Shown: piece after piece, positions 8,026 to 15,627 of the stretch
How the letters are laid out: every line of letters starts with the position of its first letter
Position numbering within the stretch: the first letter of the stretch is position 1
Source: an uncultured Oscillospiraceae bacterium
GTDB lineage: Bacteria > Bacillota > Clostridia > Oscillospirales > Oscillospiraceae
Direction of reading: 5' to 3'
NCBI GenBank assembly: GCA_944387785.1
Contig: CALXGG010000005.1
Coordinates: 1-41,657, forward strand
DNA: 41,657 bases
Notes under the pieces: model-generated
What the model saw: the letters and a program-made list of their open reading frames with translations, nothing else
The model's database searches: none
What the model was told of the DNA's origin: nothing
Translations under genes and position numbers: made by a program

Positions 8026-8108
8026 GAGACAATAACTTCTTTTCATCCAATCTTCCAAAACATAAACGCAAGAGCGAGAGGCACTCCCCTCTCGCTCTTG
8101 CGTTTTTC
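8026..8108 (+). ncRNA. Candidate small RNA of about 80 bases
   Basis: Predicted from the promoter at 7992-8019 and the terminator ending in Ts at 8103-8107. The 5' part (about 8026-8060) is A/C/T-rich and unstructured, suited to base pairing; the 3' part is the terminator. The SRP RNA gene lies near tadA in Bacillus, but the SRP GGAAG-type loop is absent here. If the promoter is not real, this is simply the 3' untranslated end of tadA. Confidence 0.3.
8064..8107 (+). terminator. Strong intrinsic terminator downstream of tadA
   Basis: A perfect 17-bp stem (8064-8080 with 8089-8105, arms built on AACGCAAGAGCGAGAG) with an 8-base loop, ending in a T-run. Confidence 0.92.
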
Positions 8109-8199
8109 TATGCTGTTTCCGCCGGGGCCCCGTCCCCGGGCGGGCGGAGGGCTCATGCCGGAGCCTGTGTCCCCGGGCAAATGGGGCCCTGGGGGCAGG

Positions 8200-8994
8200 C
8201 TAGGCCTCCGCCGGGGCCTCCGGGTCCTTTTCCGGGGCCGGGGCGGGCTCCGGCCGCTCCCGCTGGAGCAGCAGGAACACTGTCAGCACCAGGGCGCAGC
8301 CGCCGAACAGCAGGGCCCGGGGCGCGCCGCCGTCGGCGGTGGCCGCCAGGCACAATATCACCGCCAGGTCCGCCACCGGGGTAAAGCCCCGGGGGCTGCT
8401 CTCCCCCCGGAGGAAGCCCGCCAGCTGGGAGAAGGCGTAGGCCGCCATGGCGGCGGCCAGCACCGGCAGCCAGTACCGAGCCAGCACCGGGTCGTCCGCC
8501 GCCGGCAGGTACACCGCCAGCACCAGGAACACCCCGAAGAACATGGCGGGCAGCAGGGGGCCCACCGTGACCTCCCCGCCGGAGGCCATCTGCCTGCCCA
8601 GCAGCAGGAAGCAGCCGCCGGACGCCACGGCGGTGAGGCCCGCGGCGATGGCCGCCACCCCCTCGCCGCCGCCGCTGCCGCCAAGGCCGGCGGCGGCCAT
8701 CAGCAGCCCGCCCGCCACCAGCAGCAGGCTGCCGGCGGCCAGCAGGGGCTTTTCCCACTGGGGCGGGGCGAAGCGCCGGGAGAAGGAGGCCCTGGTCTTG
8801 TCCAGCTTCCGGGCCAGGGCCAGCTCCCAGAGGGCCAGCAGGGCCAGGCACGCCACCGCCGCCGCGCCGGGCAGGGAGGGCAGGGACAGGCCGGTCTCCG
8901 GGTCGAAGCCGGTCAGGTTCTGGACCAGGCGCAGAAGGAACAGCACCAATCCGGCGCACCACAGCCGCCCGGCCCGCAGCAATATATTGTTCAT
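8200..8994 (-). CDS. Polytopic membrane protein of unknown function
   Basis: From ATG 8994 the protein has 264 residues with about eight hydrophobic segments in an alanine, leucine and glycine-rich sequence. A basic cytoplasmic stretch (RKLDKTRASFSRRF) follows the second helix, and the tail (RERPEPAPAPEKDPEAPAEA) is proline, alanine and glutamate-rich. AAGAGG lies about 9 bases before the start. The frame is open further upstream, but the promoter at 9090-9118 and this ribosome site favour 8994. No family was recognised. It shares a promoter region with spoIID, but that alone does not show a sporulation role. Confidence 0.75.
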   Translation of the reverse strand: MNNILLRAGRLWCAGLVLFLLRLVQNLTGFDPETGLSLPSLPGAAAVACLALLALWELALARKLDKTRASFSRRFAPPQWEKPLLAAGSLLLVAGGLLMAAAGLGGSGGGEGVAAIAAGLTAVASGGCFLLLGRQMASGGEVTVGPLLPAMFFGVFLVLAVYLPAADDPVLARYWLPVLAAAMAAYAFSQLAGFLRGESSPRGFTPVADLAVILCLAATADGGAPRALLFGGCALVLTVFLLLQRERPEPAPAPEKDPEAPAEA

Positions 8995-9089
8995 GGTCGA
9001 TACCTCTTCTCGGGAAATAGGCGGCAGCAGGCCGCCGCCGGCCGGCCCGGAAGCCTCCCCGGACAGGGGAAAGGCGGGCCGCCGCTCCC

Positions 9090-9118
9090 AGTATACCACC
9101 GTTGGGAGACGTTGTCAT
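9090..9118 (-). promoter_or_regulatory. Sigma-A promoter of the membrane protein gene at 8200-8994
   Basis: On the minus strand ATGACA (9113-9118), 17 bases, TATACT (9090-9095): five of six matches in each box at ideal spacing. The 5' leader is about 90 bases. Confidence 0.75.
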
Positions 9119-9146
9119 CATTTTTCGGACAAGCGCCTCATAAACT
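9118..9146 (+). promoter_or_regulatory. Probable sigma-E promoter of spoIID
   Basis: TCATTTT (9118-9124; six of seven to KMATATT), a 14-base spacer, then CATAAACT (9139-9146; six of seven to CATACAnT). spoIID is a classic sigma-E gene in Bacillus. The -35 box touches the -35 box of the divergent sigma-A promoter at 9118, so the two polymerases may exclude each other. Confidence 0.7.
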
Positions 9147-9170
9147 GGGGAGGAAGGGGAGGGGGTACGC

Positions 9171-10196
9171 ATGGGAAAGTATGTGGGGATAGCGCTGGTC
9201 CTGGTGGGGCTGCTGTTTGGCATGGCCTGGCTGTGGGCCGGACCCGGCGGGGAGGAGGCCCCCGGCGACGCGCCGGCGGAGACAGGGGAGAGCGCCGCTC
9301 CGCCGGAGGCGGACAGCGCCGCCGCCGGCAGCCGCGACGGAGGGAAGCTGCTGCGGGTGCTCATCGACGGGGAGCTTCAGGAGATGGATATGGCCACCTA
9401 CCTCCGGGGGGTGGTCCGTGCGGAGATGCCCGCCTCCTTCGCCCTGGAGGCCCTGAAGGCCCAGGCGGTGGCCGCCCGGACCTACACTCTCTACCGGATG
9501 GAGAACGGCGGCGCCGCCAACCACCCGGAGGCGGACGCCTGCGACGACGTCAACTGCTGCAAGGCCTATCTCACGGCGGAGGAGGCGGCGGCCAACTGGG
9601 GGGACCAGGCGGCGGCCTATGAGGCCAAGATCGACCAGGCGGTGGCGGAAACCGACGGGGAGTGCGTGCTCTATGAGGGCCGGCCCATCCTGGCGGCCTT
9701 CCACTCCTCCTCGGCGGGGGCCACCCAGGACGCCGCCGACGTGTGGACCAGCAGCCTGCCCTACCTCCAGAGCGTGGAATCCCCGGAAAATGAGGACACG
9801 GTGCCCAACTACCGTTCCTCCGCCAGCTTTTCCGCCGCGGACCTGAAGGCCAAGCTCCAGGAGGCTCTGCCGGAGGCCAGCCTCGCCGGCGACCCCTCCA
9901 CCTGGTTCACCAACATCCAGCAGGAGCCCGGCGGCGCGGTCACCAGTGTGACCGTAGGGGGCGTGGCCGTGAAGGGCAGCCGCCTGCGGACCATCCTGGG
10001 CCTGCGCAGCGCCTGCTTCACCATTTCCTTTGACGGCGATACCGTGACCTTCTCCGTCACCGGCTACGGCCACGGCGTGGGCATGAGCCAGTACGGGGCC
10101 AACGTCCTGGCCGCCGACGGCATGGACTACCGGGAGATCCTGGCCTGGTATTACACCGGCACCACCGTGGAGCCCTACCTGCCGGCGGCGGAATAG
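9171..10196 (+). CDS. spoIID: Stage II sporulation protein D (SpoIID), peptidoglycan lytic transglycosylase
   Basis: SpoIID cuts glycan strands (working with SpoIIP) during engulfment of the forespore. This 341-residue protein has an N-terminal membrane anchor at about 5-22 and a low-complexity linker to about 58. The SpoIID domain begins VLIDGELQEMDMATYLRGVV. The likely catalytic Glu is E85 in AEMPASF, followed by LKAQAVAARTY. A Cys-rich segment (CDDVNCC) resembles the metal site known in clostridial SpoIID, and GYGHGVGMSQYGAN lies near the C-terminus. GGAGG sites precede ATG 9171. A sigma-E-like promoter lies 25-50 bases upstream, matching mother-cell expression. Confidence 0.95.
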   Translation: MGKYVGIALVLVGLLFGMAWLWAGPGGEEAPGDAPAETGESAAPPEADSAAAGSRDGGKLLRVLIDGELQEMDMATYLRGVVRAEMPASFALEALKAQAVAARTYTLYRMENGGAANHPEADACDDVNCCKAYLTAEEAAANWGDQAAAYEAKIDQAVAETDGECVLYEGRPILAAFHSSSAGATQDAADVWTSSLPYLQSVESPENEDTVPNYRSSASFSAADLKAKLQEALPEASLAGDPSTWFTNIQQEPGGAVTSVTVGGVAVKGSRLRTILGLRSACFTISFDGDTVTFSVTGYGHGVGMSQYGANVLAADGMDYREILAWYYTGTTVEPYLPAAE

Positions 10197-10240
10197 GCCG
10201 GCGGCGGGGCGGGCATACTTCCGGTGGGAGGTGAGAACCC

Positions 10241-10465
10241 ATGGCGGAAAAACGGCGTTCCCAGCCGCCGGAGCGGAAGCCCGGCTGGCCCGACGGGCCG
10301 GACGATGTGATCAACCGCTACGGGACCTATGAGGTCCAGGCCACCTGCGGCACGGAAAACGACTTTCCCATGATCGCCCAGGGGCTGCCCCGGGAGGGCG
10401 GCGGGCCGGGGAAAAAACTGGCGCGGCGGGAAGGAAACAGCAAGTCCTCCCAGCCGGAGCGATAG
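10241..10465 (+). CDS. Small soluble protein of unknown function downstream of spoIID
   Basis: This 74-residue protein is rich in Pro, Gly, Lys and Arg at both ends, with a more ordered middle (DDVINRYGTYEVQATCGTENDFPMIAQGL). GGGAGGTGAG lies just before ATG 10241. It starts 44 bases after spoIID and is followed by a terminator, so it is probably the last gene of the spoIID transcript and may be made in the mother cell. I cannot name the family. The middle block reads like a conserved motif and would be a good search query. No membrane segment is seen. Confidence 0.65.
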   Translation: MAEKRRSQPPERKPGWPDGPDDVINRYGTYEVQATCGTENDFPMIAQGLPREGGGPGKKLARREGNSKSSQPER

Positions 10466-10494
10466 GAGGCAGTTTTCCAACAGCTCCGGCGGAA

Positions 10495-10534
10495 AAACCG
10501 GGAGGGGACGGAATGCTCCGTCCCCTCCCGGTTT
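10495..10534. terminator. Shared hairpin terminator between the spoIID unit and the azl operon
   Basis: An 18-bp perfect stem (10495-10512 with 10517-10534) closed by ATGC. The T-run is short on the plus side (TTT) and better on the minus side (TTTTT), so it may mainly end the minus-strand operon. Confidence 0.8.
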
Positions 10535-10565
10535 GCTGCTTCCGGGCCCTGGCGCCCCCGGGGCG

Positions 10566-11654
10566 CTACCGGCCCTCCTCCAGGGGGAGGTACATATCGT
10601 ACCAGGCCACGCCGCCGTGGACCGAAGCCGCAATGCCCAGGTTCTTGAAACCGAAGCTCTCATAGTAAGCAATCTTGTGTTCCCGGCAGGTGAGGGTCAC
10701 CGCCAGACGGTGTTCCCGCCGGGCCTGCCGGATCAGGGCGTTCAGCAGCAGCCGGCCATAGCCCCGGCGCTGGAAGTCCGGGTGGACCGCCAGGCTGAAC
10801 ACGGACTGGTAGGGGTTCTCCGGGCGGTGGCAGCCCGTGTCGGCGAACATCTCGTCCTCGATGGTGGGCCGGCCGATGACCGGCCCCATGGCGAAGCCCA
10901 CCGTCTCCCCGTCCAGCTCCCCCAGGAGGATGTGGCCGGGGTAGGCGGCGATCCGCGCCTCCATGGCCCGGAGGCTGGCGGCCTGCTCCGGCGGGAAGCA
11001 GGCGGTCTCGATGGCGGCGCAGCGGGGCGCGTCCTCCGGCTGGGCGGGCCGGATCACCAGGGGCGCCGCCTCGCCGGCCAGCTGCGCCAGGAATTCCCCG
11101 CTCTCCCGGATCTCCGCCCCCACGTTGGCCATGTCCCGGAGGTTGGCCGCCTGGATCTCCTCGGTGTTGGAGGAGCAGCAGTCGGCCAGGACCACCACAT
11201 GGTAGTCCAGGGAGATGGCGTCGTAGCAGGTGGTGCGGATGCAGTTGGGGGTGGTGGTGCCGGAGAGCACCACCGTGTCCGCCCCCAGACGGCGGAGGAG
11301 CAGGTCCAGCGATGTGTGGAAAAAGGCGGAGTACCGGGGCTTGACGATCTCATAGTCACCGGGCTCCCGGCCGAATTCCGGCGGGTTTTCCACAGAGAGG
11401 GGGCCGGTGCTGCCGGGGGTCAGGGGCTTCCCGCCCCGGAGCCAGACCTGGTAGCGGGTATTTTCCACATCGCTGCCGTCGGCGCGGTAGGAGTGGTTGA
11501 TGAAGATGACCGGCACCTTGGCCGCCCGGCAGCCGGCGATGAGCCGGGCGCAGGTGGGCACCGTGGCCCGGGCGCCCCGGATGCACAGGGGGGACGCCGG
11601 GTTCAGGAAGCCGTTTTGCATGTCGATGACCAAAAGGGCGTATTTCACAGGCAT
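10566..11654 (-). CDS. Fusion of isochorismatase-like cysteine hydrolase and GNAT N-acetyltransferase
   Basis: This is a 362-residue two-domain protein. Residues 1-190 are an isochorismatase/nicotinamidase-type hydrolase: D11 in LLVIDMQNGF, K105 in VKPRYSAF and C138 in TTTPNCIRT form the expected Asp-Lys-Cys triad. Residues 199-362 are a GNAT domain: IRPAQPEDAP, CFPPEQAAS, then the acetyl-CoA loop RRGYGR, LTCREHKIAYYESFGF and a HGG..W.DMY end as in arylalkylamine-type acetyltransferases. The substrate is unknown; an amide or amine is likely. ATG 11654 is only 2 bases from AGGAGG, so GTG 11648, at 8 bases, is probably the true start. It follows azlD by 16-22 bases in the same operon. Confidence 0.85.
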   Translation of the reverse strand: MPVKYALLVIDMQNGFLNPASPLCIRGARATVPTCARLIAGCRAAKVPVIFINHSYRADGSDVENTRYQVWLRGGKPLTPGSTGPLSVENPPEFGREPGDYEIVKPRYSAFFHTSLDLLLRRLGADTVVLSGTTTPNCIRTTCYDAISLDYHVVVLADCCSSNTEEIQAANLRDMANVGAEIRESGEFLAQLAGEAAPLVIRPAQPEDAPRCAAIETACFPPEQAASLRAMEARIAAYPGHILLGELDGETVGFAMGPVIGRPTIEDEMFADTGCHRPENPYQSVFSLAVHPDFQRRGYGRLLLNALIRQARREHRLAVTLTCREHKIAYYESFGFKNLGIAASVHGGVAWYDMYLPLEEGR

Positions 11655-11670
11655 AACCTCCTTGGACAGA

Positions 11671-11973
11671 TCAGATCAAAAACCATTCCGCCGCCAGCAC
11701 CACCAGGCAGCAGGCGATGGCCACCTGGAACAGGCTGCCGCCAAACCAGGAGAGAAGGCACCCGGCGATCAGGGCCAGCAGCCCCGCCAGGGGGCTCTGG
11801 GTGGCGTCCACGATGGCGGGGAAGGTCATCACCGCCAGGGTGACGTAGGGGACGTAATAGAGGAAGGACCGCAGGGTGCGGCTGCGGATCTCCCGGCGGA
11901 TCAGGGCCAGGGGGGTCACCCGGATCAGGTAGGACACCGCCGCGGACACCAGGATGTACAGCCAGATATTCAT
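11671..11973 (-). CDS. azlD: AzlD-family small subunit of a branched-chain amino acid exporter
   Basis: This 100-residue protein has about four helices. It starts MNIWLYILVSAAVSYLIRVTPL and carries LRSFLYYVPYVTLAVMTFPAI, the typical AzlD pattern. With AzlC it exports branched-chain amino acids (and their analogues) through the cytoplasmic membrane. ATG 11973 overlaps the azlC stop by 4 bases, so the two are coupled. The hydrolase-GNAT fusion follows in the same direction. The length is normal for the family. Confidence 0.9.
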   Translation of the reverse strand: MNIWLYILVSAAVSYLIRVTPLALIRREIRSRTLRSFLYYVPYVTLAVMTFPAIVDATQSPLAGLLALIAGCLLSWFGGSLFQVAIACCLVVLAAEWFLI

Positions 11974-12704
11974 GAGGCGGCCTCCTCTGTTTCCGTATCC
12001 TTCACCGGGAACAGCAGCGCCGCCGCCAGGGAGATCACCACGGTGAGGAGGATGGTCTTGACCCCGGAGGAGAGGCCCGCCAGGGCCTCCCACCGGGCGG
12101 CGGCGTAGCTGAGGGCGAAGCTCAGCAGCACCAGGCCCCCCACGATTTTGCTCCGGCGGGAGGGGGGCACGATGATGGCGATGAACATGCCGTAGAGCCC
12201 CACGCTCAGGGCGCTGACCAGCCGCAGGGGCAGCACGTTGCCCATGACCACCCCCAGGCAGGTGCCCACGCTCCAGCCGGGGATGGCCACCGCCATGGCC
12301 CCGTAGGTGTACCAGGGGTTCAGCCGCCCCGGCACGGCGATGGAGATGCCGAAGATCTCGTCGGTGACGTCGAAGGCAATGAGCATCCGGTGGCCCAGGG
12401 GGGTGTCGGGGGAGAGCTTCTGGCTCAGGGAGCAGGACATGAGCAGGTACCGGGCGTTGGCCACCAGGGTCATGACGGCCACCTCCCACAGCCCCGCCCC
12501 GGCGGCCGCCAGGGAAAATACGGCGTACTCTCCGGCGGAGGCGTTGTTGGTCAGGCTCTCCACAAAGGCCTGGAGGGCGGTGAAGCCGGCGTTCCGGGCG
12601 GCGATGCCCAGGGTGAAGGCCACCGCGAAGTAGCCCAGGGCGATGGGAATGCCGTCCCGGAGCCCGGCGCGGAAGCAGGCGCGGTTATCGTTCAAAGTCG
12701 TCAC
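11970..12704 (-). CDS. azlC: AzlC-family large subunit of a branched-chain amino acid exporter
   Basis: The protein has 244 residues from GTG 12704 and many hydrophobic helices. Family marks are GIPIALGYFAVAFTLGI, VESLTNNASAGEYA, the polar NARYLLMS and the FDVTDEIFGI stretch. It forms the channel-like exporter with AzlD. The start is uncertain: AAAAGG is only 2 bases from GTG 12704, so TTG 12695 is possible. The longer open frame upstream runs through GC-rich leader and past the -10 box, so it is not coding. A sigma-A promoter lies at 12814-12841. Confidence 0.88.
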   Translation of the reverse strand: MTTLNDNRACFRAGLRDGIPIALGYFAVAFTLGIAARNAGFTALQAFVESLTNNASAGEYAVFSLAAAGAGLWEVAVMTLVANARYLLMSCSLSQKLSPDTPLGHRMLIAFDVTDEIFGISIAVPGRLNPWYTYGAMAVAIPGWSVGTCLGVVMGNVLPLRLVSALSVGLYGMFIAIIVPPSRRSKIVGGLVLLSFALSYAAARWEALAGLSSGVKTILLTVVISLAAALLFPVKDTETEEAAS

Positions 12705-12813
12705 AACCTTTTGTCCGGGGCCGGCCGGCGGGGCCGGCCCTTTGTCAGTGGGGCGGGAAAGCCGCCGCCCGCCGGCGGGGAAGGGCCGGCGGCGGGGCAA
12801 ATCAGCCTGCAAT

Positions 12814-12841
12814 ATTATACACCATCCCGGGAAATAGTCAA
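12814..12841 (-). promoter_or_regulatory. Sigma-A promoter of the azlCD-fusion operon, with a structured leader
   Basis: On the minus strand TTGACT (12836-12841), 16 bases, TATAAT (12814-12819). The leader of about 100 bases is very GC-rich and holds a perfect hairpin GGCCGGC/GCCGGCC (12719-12739) just before the ribosome site. That hairpin could limit translation of azlC. Confidence 0.8.
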
Positions 12842-12855
12842 TCAAAAGCCAAAAA

Positions 12856-12891
12856 CCGCCGCCGGGCCCCGGAGAGGCCGCCCGGCGGCGG
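12856..12891 (-). terminator. Terminator of the M32 carboxypeptidase gene
   Basis: On the minus strand CCGCCGCCGGGC pairs with GCCCGGCGGCGG and is followed by TTTTT (12851-12855). Confidence 0.8.
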
Positions 12892-12896
12892 AACAG

Positions 12897-12938
12897 GGGC
12901 CGCCCCGGGGCGCTGCAAAGCCCCGGGGCGGCCCTTTT
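12897..12938. terminator. Second GC-rich hairpin next to the M32 stop codon
   Basis: A 15-bp perfect stem (12897-12911 with 12920-12934) with TTTT on the plus side. On the minus strand it is the first of two hairpins after the carboxypeptidase gene; on the plus strand it would block readthrough from the azl side. Confidence 0.7.
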
Positions 12939-12944
12939 GGCGTA

Positions 12945-14471
12945 TCAGTCCTTTACGCCGTACAGGGTATAGTATTTATTGCGGATGTAATCCAGGAAAT
13001 ACCTGCTCTCGATCTCCCCGCCGGTGGCCCGGCGCATCAGATCCATGGTGGGGTAGGTGAAGCCATACTGGTGGATATTCTTGCCGAACCAGGCATGGAT
13101 ATCGTCAAAGCGGCCCTGGGACACCTGGGCGTAGAAATCGGGGATCTCCACCAGGACCCGCTTGAGCAGGGCGCCGTCAAAAATGTTGCCCATGGGGTAG
13201 GACTGGAACTTGCCGAAATCCTCGGTCCAGTGGATATCCTGCAGGCAGCCCTCCAGGTCATTGGCGGGCCGGATGCCCAGGGACTCCTCGTACTTGTCGT
13301 TCCAGACCCGGGAAAGATCCTTGAAGTCCAGCTTCCGGTCAAACATATCCCGTTCCAGCTCAAAGCGGATGACGGGGTGGATGCTGTATGTCAGCTCGTC
13401 CGCAGAGGTGCGCTTGAAGGAGGGTTTGACCTTCAGCGCCGCCCGCAGGAAGGTGTCCTTGTCCACGCCGCGCAGCTTGGGGAAGCGCTCCTGGACGAAG
13501 GGATAAAAGTACTCCCAATATTCCGGGGAGCGGCAGATGATGTTTTCATAGAACCGGCTCTGGGACTCCTGGGCGCTGCCCTTCATGCCGCCCCAGATGC
13601 CGGCTTTGACCACCTCGTCGGAGGAGCCGATGGTGTACAGGGAATGGCCCATCTCATGGGCGCCGGTAAACAGGTTGTCCAGGCCGGGGTTGCCCAGGGA
13701 GGTGGTCACCCGGGAATCCCGGGGGCCCACGGTGCCGCTCCAGGCGTGGACGATCTTGGCAAAGCTGGCCTTGTCGGCGGTATAGCCGAAGCGGTGGTCC
13801 TGGTACTGGACCAGGGCGTCCACATCCGCCACGCTCTCGTAGAAGGTGTCCAGGATGGATTCGTCAATGTCCTGGCAGACGGGGACCACCTTGAACATGA
13901 TCTCGCTGACCCCCCGCTTGAGCTCGCCCAGGAGCCTGCCGCACTCCTCCACGGTGAGGTCCTCGTCATAGGTGTTCATGATGACCTCCAGGGGGTGCTT
14001 GTTGGGGTCGATGAACTGGGCCGCCTTGTATTTGAGCTCGAAGTACTCCTCCAGGGCGGGCCGCCAGATCTGGTAATCCTTGGCGCTCCGGGCGGCGTGC
14101 CAGGCGGCGTCGCAGCGGAAATGGGAGTCGGAAATCTCCTCCTGGAGGGAGAGGGGCAGCTTGGTGCTGCGGTCAAAGATGTGCAGGAACCGCCGCACCA
14201 CGCCCCGGTCCAGGTCAGTGTCCAGCTTGGTCCTGTCCACGCCGTGGAGGTACTCTGCCAGGGCATGGCTCTCGTCGGTGGTAAAGAGCTCCGCCTGCTT
14301 TTTGGACATATAAGTGCTGGATTCCACCCGCCATTCCCGGCCGGAAGGGGGCATATAGGCGCTCATGTCCCATTTCATAAGATCCAGCAGGCCGTCATAG
14401 ATCCGGCTTTCATAAAGGATTTCCTTAGCGCGTTTCAGGGCGTCATTCGTGTTGGAAAAGGTATAAAGCAT
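12945..14471 (-). CDS. M32-family metallocarboxypeptidase (Taq carboxypeptidase type)
   Basis: This 508-residue cytoplasmic enzyme removes C-terminal amino acids from peptides. The zinc motif is HEMGH (272-276), with the third ligand E302 in QESQSRFYEN. The family usually reads HESQSR, so the His before the ligand is Gln here. Other M32 marks are DSRVTTS (252-258), IHPVIRFELE and LQDIHWTEDFGKFQSYPMG. GGAGG precedes ATG 14471. It lies downstream of the minus-strand aspartoacylase-like gene (53-base gap) and may share its transcript. Two terminators follow. A role in finishing the breakdown of imported peptides fits the neighbours. Confidence 0.92.
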   Translation of the reverse strand: MLYTFSNTNDALKRAKEILYESRIYDGLLDLMKWDMSAYMPPSGREWRVESSTYMSKKQAELFTTDESHALAEYLHGVDRTKLDTDLDRGVVRRFLHIFDRSTKLPLSLQEEISDSHFRCDAAWHAARSAKDYQIWRPALEEYFELKYKAAQFIDPNKHPLEVIMNTYDEDLTVEECGRLLGELKRGVSEIMFKVVPVCQDIDESILDTFYESVADVDALVQYQDHRFGYTADKASFAKIVHAWSGTVGPRDSRVTTSLGNPGLDNLFTGAHEMGHSLYTIGSSDEVVKAGIWGGMKGSAQESQSRFYENIICRSPEYWEYFYPFVQERFPKLRGVDKDTFLRAALKVKPSFKRTSADELTYSIHPVIRFELERDMFDRKLDFKDLSRVWNDKYEESLGIRPANDLEGCLQDIHWTEDFGKFQSYPMGNIFDGALLKRVLVEIPDFYAQVSQGRFDDIHAWFGKNIHQYGFTYPTMDLMRRATGGEIESRYFLDYIRNKYYTLYGVKD

Positions 14472-14524
14472 TCCAATATCCTCCGCAGTTTATCGTCAGT
14501 GGGTGGTAAGGGATGAAGGGATAA

Positions 14525-15538
14525 TCATTCGTTTTCAAACACCTTGGCAGTCTTGCGCTCGCCGAGGATGTAAGCATAGCCGCCGGGATTTACTGCGCTC
14601 ATCATGCCGCGCATCATGAGAAATACCGTTTCTTCACAGGGGGCATACATCTGCTCGATGACCTCCAGGGAGAGGGGGTTGCGGATCGTAGCCATCAGGG
14701 TTCCCTTGGGTACTACCTTGTTCAGCAGCTCCGGGCCGCACTCAGGATAGAACATACCGCCGTTACGGGGCCGCAGAAGAGGCCGGTCCTGCAGGAAATA
14801 CTGCTTTTTGGGCAGGATGGGCTGGCCGGGATAGGCGCCGATGTACTTGAGGACGTTGAATACACCCTGAACCGACAGGGCGTTCTGATCAAACGTCAGG
14901 TGCATGCCATGGCCCACCTCTGCAATAATGGCGGGCTTACCCAGGCTCAGCATATAGTCGGTAAGACTGCCGGCATAGGAACTGAGCGCTCCCGCAGGCT
15001 TGCCGCCATACATATATTCAAGGCCATAGGCCTTTCCCATTTCAACGCCTTCGTCTACATAGTCGCCGCCGTTGAGCTTGAGAAGGACATAATTGATGGC
15101 GCAGCCGAATTCGCCGCCATGCCAGTCAATCAGGTAATCGGCCTCGTCACACAGGGGGGAAATGGTAGCCGCCAGCTGCTCGGTAAACCAACCCTTCAGA
15201 TTGCCGGGATAGGTGCGGTTCATATTATAGGAATCCAGCGGCGTGTTCCGACGGTTCCATTCAAAGGCGACAGGATTCTGGCAGGGGACAGCCACAATGG
15301 TGCCGCTGAGCTGATCCATATCCACAGTTTCCAGTACCTGACGAATTACCTCCAGCCCGGTGGGAGCGTCTCCGTGGGACAGCGCGGTCAGCATCAGCGT
15401 GGGGCCGGGCTTGGCTCCGTTGATGACGTGAACCGGGATTTCCATCTGAAGGCCGCTGGCCATACGGCATACCGGTAAGGTGAAGTATGCGCGGGTACAG
15501 CTGGCGACCTTGTGGCCCTGAATCGTTACCTCGGACAT
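14525..15538 (-). CDS. Succinylglutamate desuccinylase/aspartoacylase-like hydrolase, paralogue A
   Basis: This 337-residue member of the AstE/ASPA group of the M14 fold is likely to remove an acyl group from an amino acid or small peptide. Seen motifs: SHGDAPTG (H55), the substrate-binding NMNRTYPG (from about 105), IDWHGG (H140, zinc ligand) and AEVGHG (catalytic Glu). The family usually has HGNE or HGDE; here the Glu ligand position is Ala (A58), in both paralogues of this locus. AGGAGG lies before ATG 15538. It is transcribed in the same direction as the LysR gene 89 bases upstream and opposite to paralogue B at 17027. Substrate is unknown. Confidence 0.85.
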   Translation of the reverse strand: MSEVTIQGHKVASCTRAYFTLPVCRMASGLQMEIPVHVINGAKPGPTLMLTALSHGDAPTGLEVIRQVLETVDMDQLSGTIVAVPCQNPVAFEWNRRNTPLDSYNMNRTYPGNLKGWFTEQLAATISPLCDEADYLIDWHGGEFGCAINYVLLKLNGGDYVDEGVEMGKAYGLEYMYGGKPAGALSSYAGSLTDYMLSLGKPAIIAEVGHGMHLTFDQNALSVQGVFNVLKYIGAYPGQPILPKKQYFLQDRPLLRPRNGGMFYPECGPELLNKVVPKGTLMATIRNPLSLEVIEQMYAPCEETVFLMMRGMMSAVNPGGYAYILGERKTAKVFENE

Positions 15539-15627
15539 CGCAATAACCTCCTGATATTATATAAAATTTTGGAATCGCTGATAGTGTATAGCCCCTGGCG
15601 GCTAAAAAAGGGGCGGAAAGGCCGGCA

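Noticed and set aside
8020..9192. 390-codon plus-strand open frame after tadA
   Set aside because: It runs through the tadA terminator and is antisense to the membrane protein gene, with Gln/Gly/Arg low-complexity sequence typical of a shadow frame.
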